The notes under the pieces are model-generated. The model was not told where the DNA came from, made no database searches, and was given only the letters and a program-made list of their open reading frames with translations. DNA of 64,000 bases, taken from positions 43,144 through 107,143 of the forward strand of contig CALEQZ010000043.1 in NCBI GenBank assembly GCA_937908115.1, read 5' to 3'. The translations under genes were made by a program, and so were the position numbers. Source of the DNA: an uncultured Alcaligenaceae bacterium (GTDB lineage Bacteria > Pseudomonadota > Gammaproteobacteria > Burkholderiales > Burkholderiaceae_B). Shown here piece after piece: positions 62,894 through 64,000 of this stretch. The first letter of the stretch is position 1; each line of letters opens with the position of its first letter.

Positions 62894-63082
62894 ATGCCCG
62901 CCAAGTCCAAGGCGCAGCAAATGGCCGCCGGCGCCGCCCTGTCGGCCAAGCGCGGCGACAAGCCGGCCGGCGAACTCAAGCGCGCCGCCAAATCCATGTA
63001 CGAGTCGATGGACGAGAAGGAACTCGAAAAAATGGCTTCCACACCCCGCAAGGGCAAGCCGCAGCACAAGCCGGGATCCTGA
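62894..63082 (+). CDS. DUF3008 family small basic protein
   Basis: This is a 62-residue, very basic protein of the DUF3008 family. It begins MPAKSKAQQMAAGAALSAKRG, the family signature, and ends in a Lys/Pro-rich tail (KGKPQHKPGS). The middle part, MYESMDEKELEKMAST, is a short amphipathic helix. GAGGAG lies 7 bases before the ATG. An intrinsic terminator follows 36 bases after the stop. Function is unknown. The basic character and frequent co-occurrence with stress genes in other bacteria are only suggestive. Confidence 0.88.
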   Translation: MPAKSKAQQMAAGAALSAKRGDKPAGELKRAAKSMYESMDEKELEKMASTPRKGKPQHKPGS

Positions 63083-63117
63083 CCTGCCGCGTGCGCCCGC
63101 GCACCGACCTGGCCTTG

Positions 63118-63142
63118 CGCCCCGCCCGCGGCGGGGCGTTTT
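63118..63142 (+). terminator. Intrinsic terminator after the DUF3008 gene
   Basis: CGCCCCGC (63118-63125) and GCGGGGCG (63131-63138) pair perfectly around a 5-base loop. TTTTC follows at once. It ends the short monocistronic DUF3008 transcript. Confidence 0.8.
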
Positions 63143-63276
63143 CATTACCCGCCGCACCCGCAACCGGATGCGGCGTGCGCGTTGCGGGGCTGTTGTTTTC
63201 CCGGCAGGCCTGCCGCTGGACGGCCGGCCTTGCTCTATCATGGATAGCCTCGGGCCGCCCTGAAACAGGAGACACC

Positions 63277-63603
63277 ATGATCACCAAACTGATCCCCCTT
63301 GCCCTGGCCGCCGCGCTGGCCGCCTGCACGGCATCCGGGCCGCGGCCACAACCACAGCAGCAGCCGTCGCCTGCCGGCGGCGCGCGCCCCGCGCCCGGCA
63401 GCACCTGCGACGCCGAACCTGTACAGGACCTGGTCGGCAGCAAGCTGACGCCGCAGGTGACCGAACAGGCCCGCGCGCGGTCGGGATCGACCTACACCCG
63501 CGTGCTGCGGCCCGGCCAGGTGATGACCATGGAATACAACGCGGAACGGATCACGCTGATCCTGGACGAGCGCGACGTCATCACCAAGCTGCATTGCGGC
63601 TAG
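63277..63603 (+). CDS. Peptidase inhibitor I78-family lipoprotein
   Basis: This is a 108-residue lipoprotein whose signal ends in LAALAAC. After a Pro/Gln-rich linker, the mature domain (about 40-108) matches the I78 inhibitor family: CDAEPVQDLVGSKLT, then the barrel strands YTRVLRPGQVMTMEYNAERITLILDE and the terminal KLHCG, whose Cys pairs with the first Cys. Family members block serine proteases such as elastase. CAGGAGACACC provides a strong ribosome binding site and fixes the start. Protection of the cell envelope against host or competitor proteases is an inference. Confidence 0.88.
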   Translation: MITKLIPLALAAALAACTASGPRPQPQQQPSPAGGARPAPGSTCDAEPVQDLVGSKLTPQVTEQARARSGSTYTRVLRPGQVMTMEYNAERITLILDERDVITKLHCG

Positions 63604-63636
63604 CCCGCCGCGCAAGGCCGCGCCGCGCAAGGCGCG

Positions 63637-64000
63637 TCAGCGCTTGGGCAGCATGCGCAGCGCGTCGACCGGCTTGCCGTTGTAGCGTACTTCGAAATAC
63701 AGGCCCACCTGCGCGCTGTCGGTATTACCCATCTCGGCGATCTGCTGGCCCTGCCGGACTTGTTGACCTTGCGAGACCAGCAGCCGGCGGTTGTGCGCAT
63801 AGATGGTCAGATAGTTGCCGCCGTGGCCGATGATCACCAGGTTGCCGTAGCCGCGCAGCCCATTGCCCGCGTACTGGACGCGGCCGCCTGCAGCGGCGCG
63901 CACCGGCGCGCCCGCTGCGCCGCTGATGGTGATCCCTGGCCGGTCGCTGCGGGTCGACGAGCGCCCGTCGGCCGGCCACGCCAGCTTGGGCGCCTGCGCG
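63637..64000 (-). CDS. M23-family peptidoglycan hydrolase/LytM protein, cut by right edge
   Basis: The C-terminal 120 residues of a LytM-domain protein are present. The start lies beyond the window. The preserved strands GGRVQYAGNGLRGYGNLVIIGHGGNYLTIYAHN, QQIAEMGNTDS and LYFEVRYNGKPVDALRMLPKR are typical of EnvC/NlpD proteins. The first zinc-ligand motif reads GITISGAAG instead of HxGxD, so catalysis is unlikely and an amidase-activator role (EnvC-like) is favoured. It closely resembles the NlpD C-terminus at 32617, although identity was not computed. Confidence 0.88.
   Translation of the reverse strand, partial: AQAPKLAWPADGRSSTRSDRPGITISGAAGAPVRAAAGGRVQYAGNGLRGYGNLVIIGHGGNYLTIYAHNRRLLVSQGQQVRQGQQIAEMGNTDSAQVGLYFEVRYNGKPVDALRMLPKR

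Overview
The window is high-GC, densely packed chromosomal DNA of a betaproteobacterium of the Bordetella/Achromobacter type (Alcaligenaceae). This is inferred from base composition, the number of solute-binding-protein transporters (two TRAP systems and two ABC systems), the close-to-E. coli-like housekeeping proteins (GdhA, ArgH, SurE-Pcm-NlpD, TsaD), and gene order. I did not search a database, and the species is not fixed. No rRNA, tRNA, CRISPR array, insertion sequence, phage gene or plasmid function was seen. The content is core and transport genes rather than a mobile island. Both edges cut a gene: a TRAP large permease on the left and an M23 peptidase on the right.

Layout. 1-3.7 kb: a TRAP uptake operon (binding protein, small permease, large permease) behind a LysR regulator, with an elaborate leader that holds a 31-bp dyad and three tandem hairpins. 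3.9-14.2 kb: DUF1445 protein, EamA exporter, YbbA ATPase with divergent TesA, PpiD foldase, UgpQ, RlmJ, an RluF-like pseudouridine synthase, UbiC, an MFS carrier and a small lipoprotein. 14.2-22.2 kb: a glutathione/peptide-type ABC importer (dual ATPase, two permeases, binding protein) led by a gamma-glutamyltranspeptidase-family enzyme, with a divergent LysR gene. 22.2-31.7 kb: nitrogen-linked genes (PII, NadE, ArgH, GdhA) with an MscS channel, RlmD, a TorF-family porin behind a near-consensus sigma-54 promoter, and a Spy-like periplasmic protein.

31.8-39 kb: a PolB-like exonuclease and the nlpD-pcm-surE cluster without rpoS, then PlsY, TsaD, a purine permease and a YigZ protein. 39-45 kb: an ABC importer that carries two unrelated binding proteins, an exported hypothetical protein and the ABC-F protein YbiT. 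45.3-50 kb: a second TRAP operon, whose large permease has a Pro-rich repeat insert, plus an enoyl-CoA hydratase. 50-54 kb: LD-carboxypeptidase, TadA, a HAD phosphatase, a short-chain dehydrogenase and an exported hypothetical protein. 54.3-61.5 kb: a MexEF-OprN-like RND efflux operon with a divergent LysR regulator that has a four-cysteine tail. 61.5-64 kb: MltB, a DUF3008 protein, an I78 inhibitor lipoprotein and a partial M23 peptidase.

The regulatory DNA is the most informative part. It includes the leader of the first TRAP operon, the sigma-54 promoter of the porin, the GCACCA direct repeats in front of gdhA, the nested dyads in front of the two-binding-protein ABC operon, and an intrinsic terminator upstream of ppiD that has no gene on its own strand behind it. 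No wholly new multigene system was recognised.
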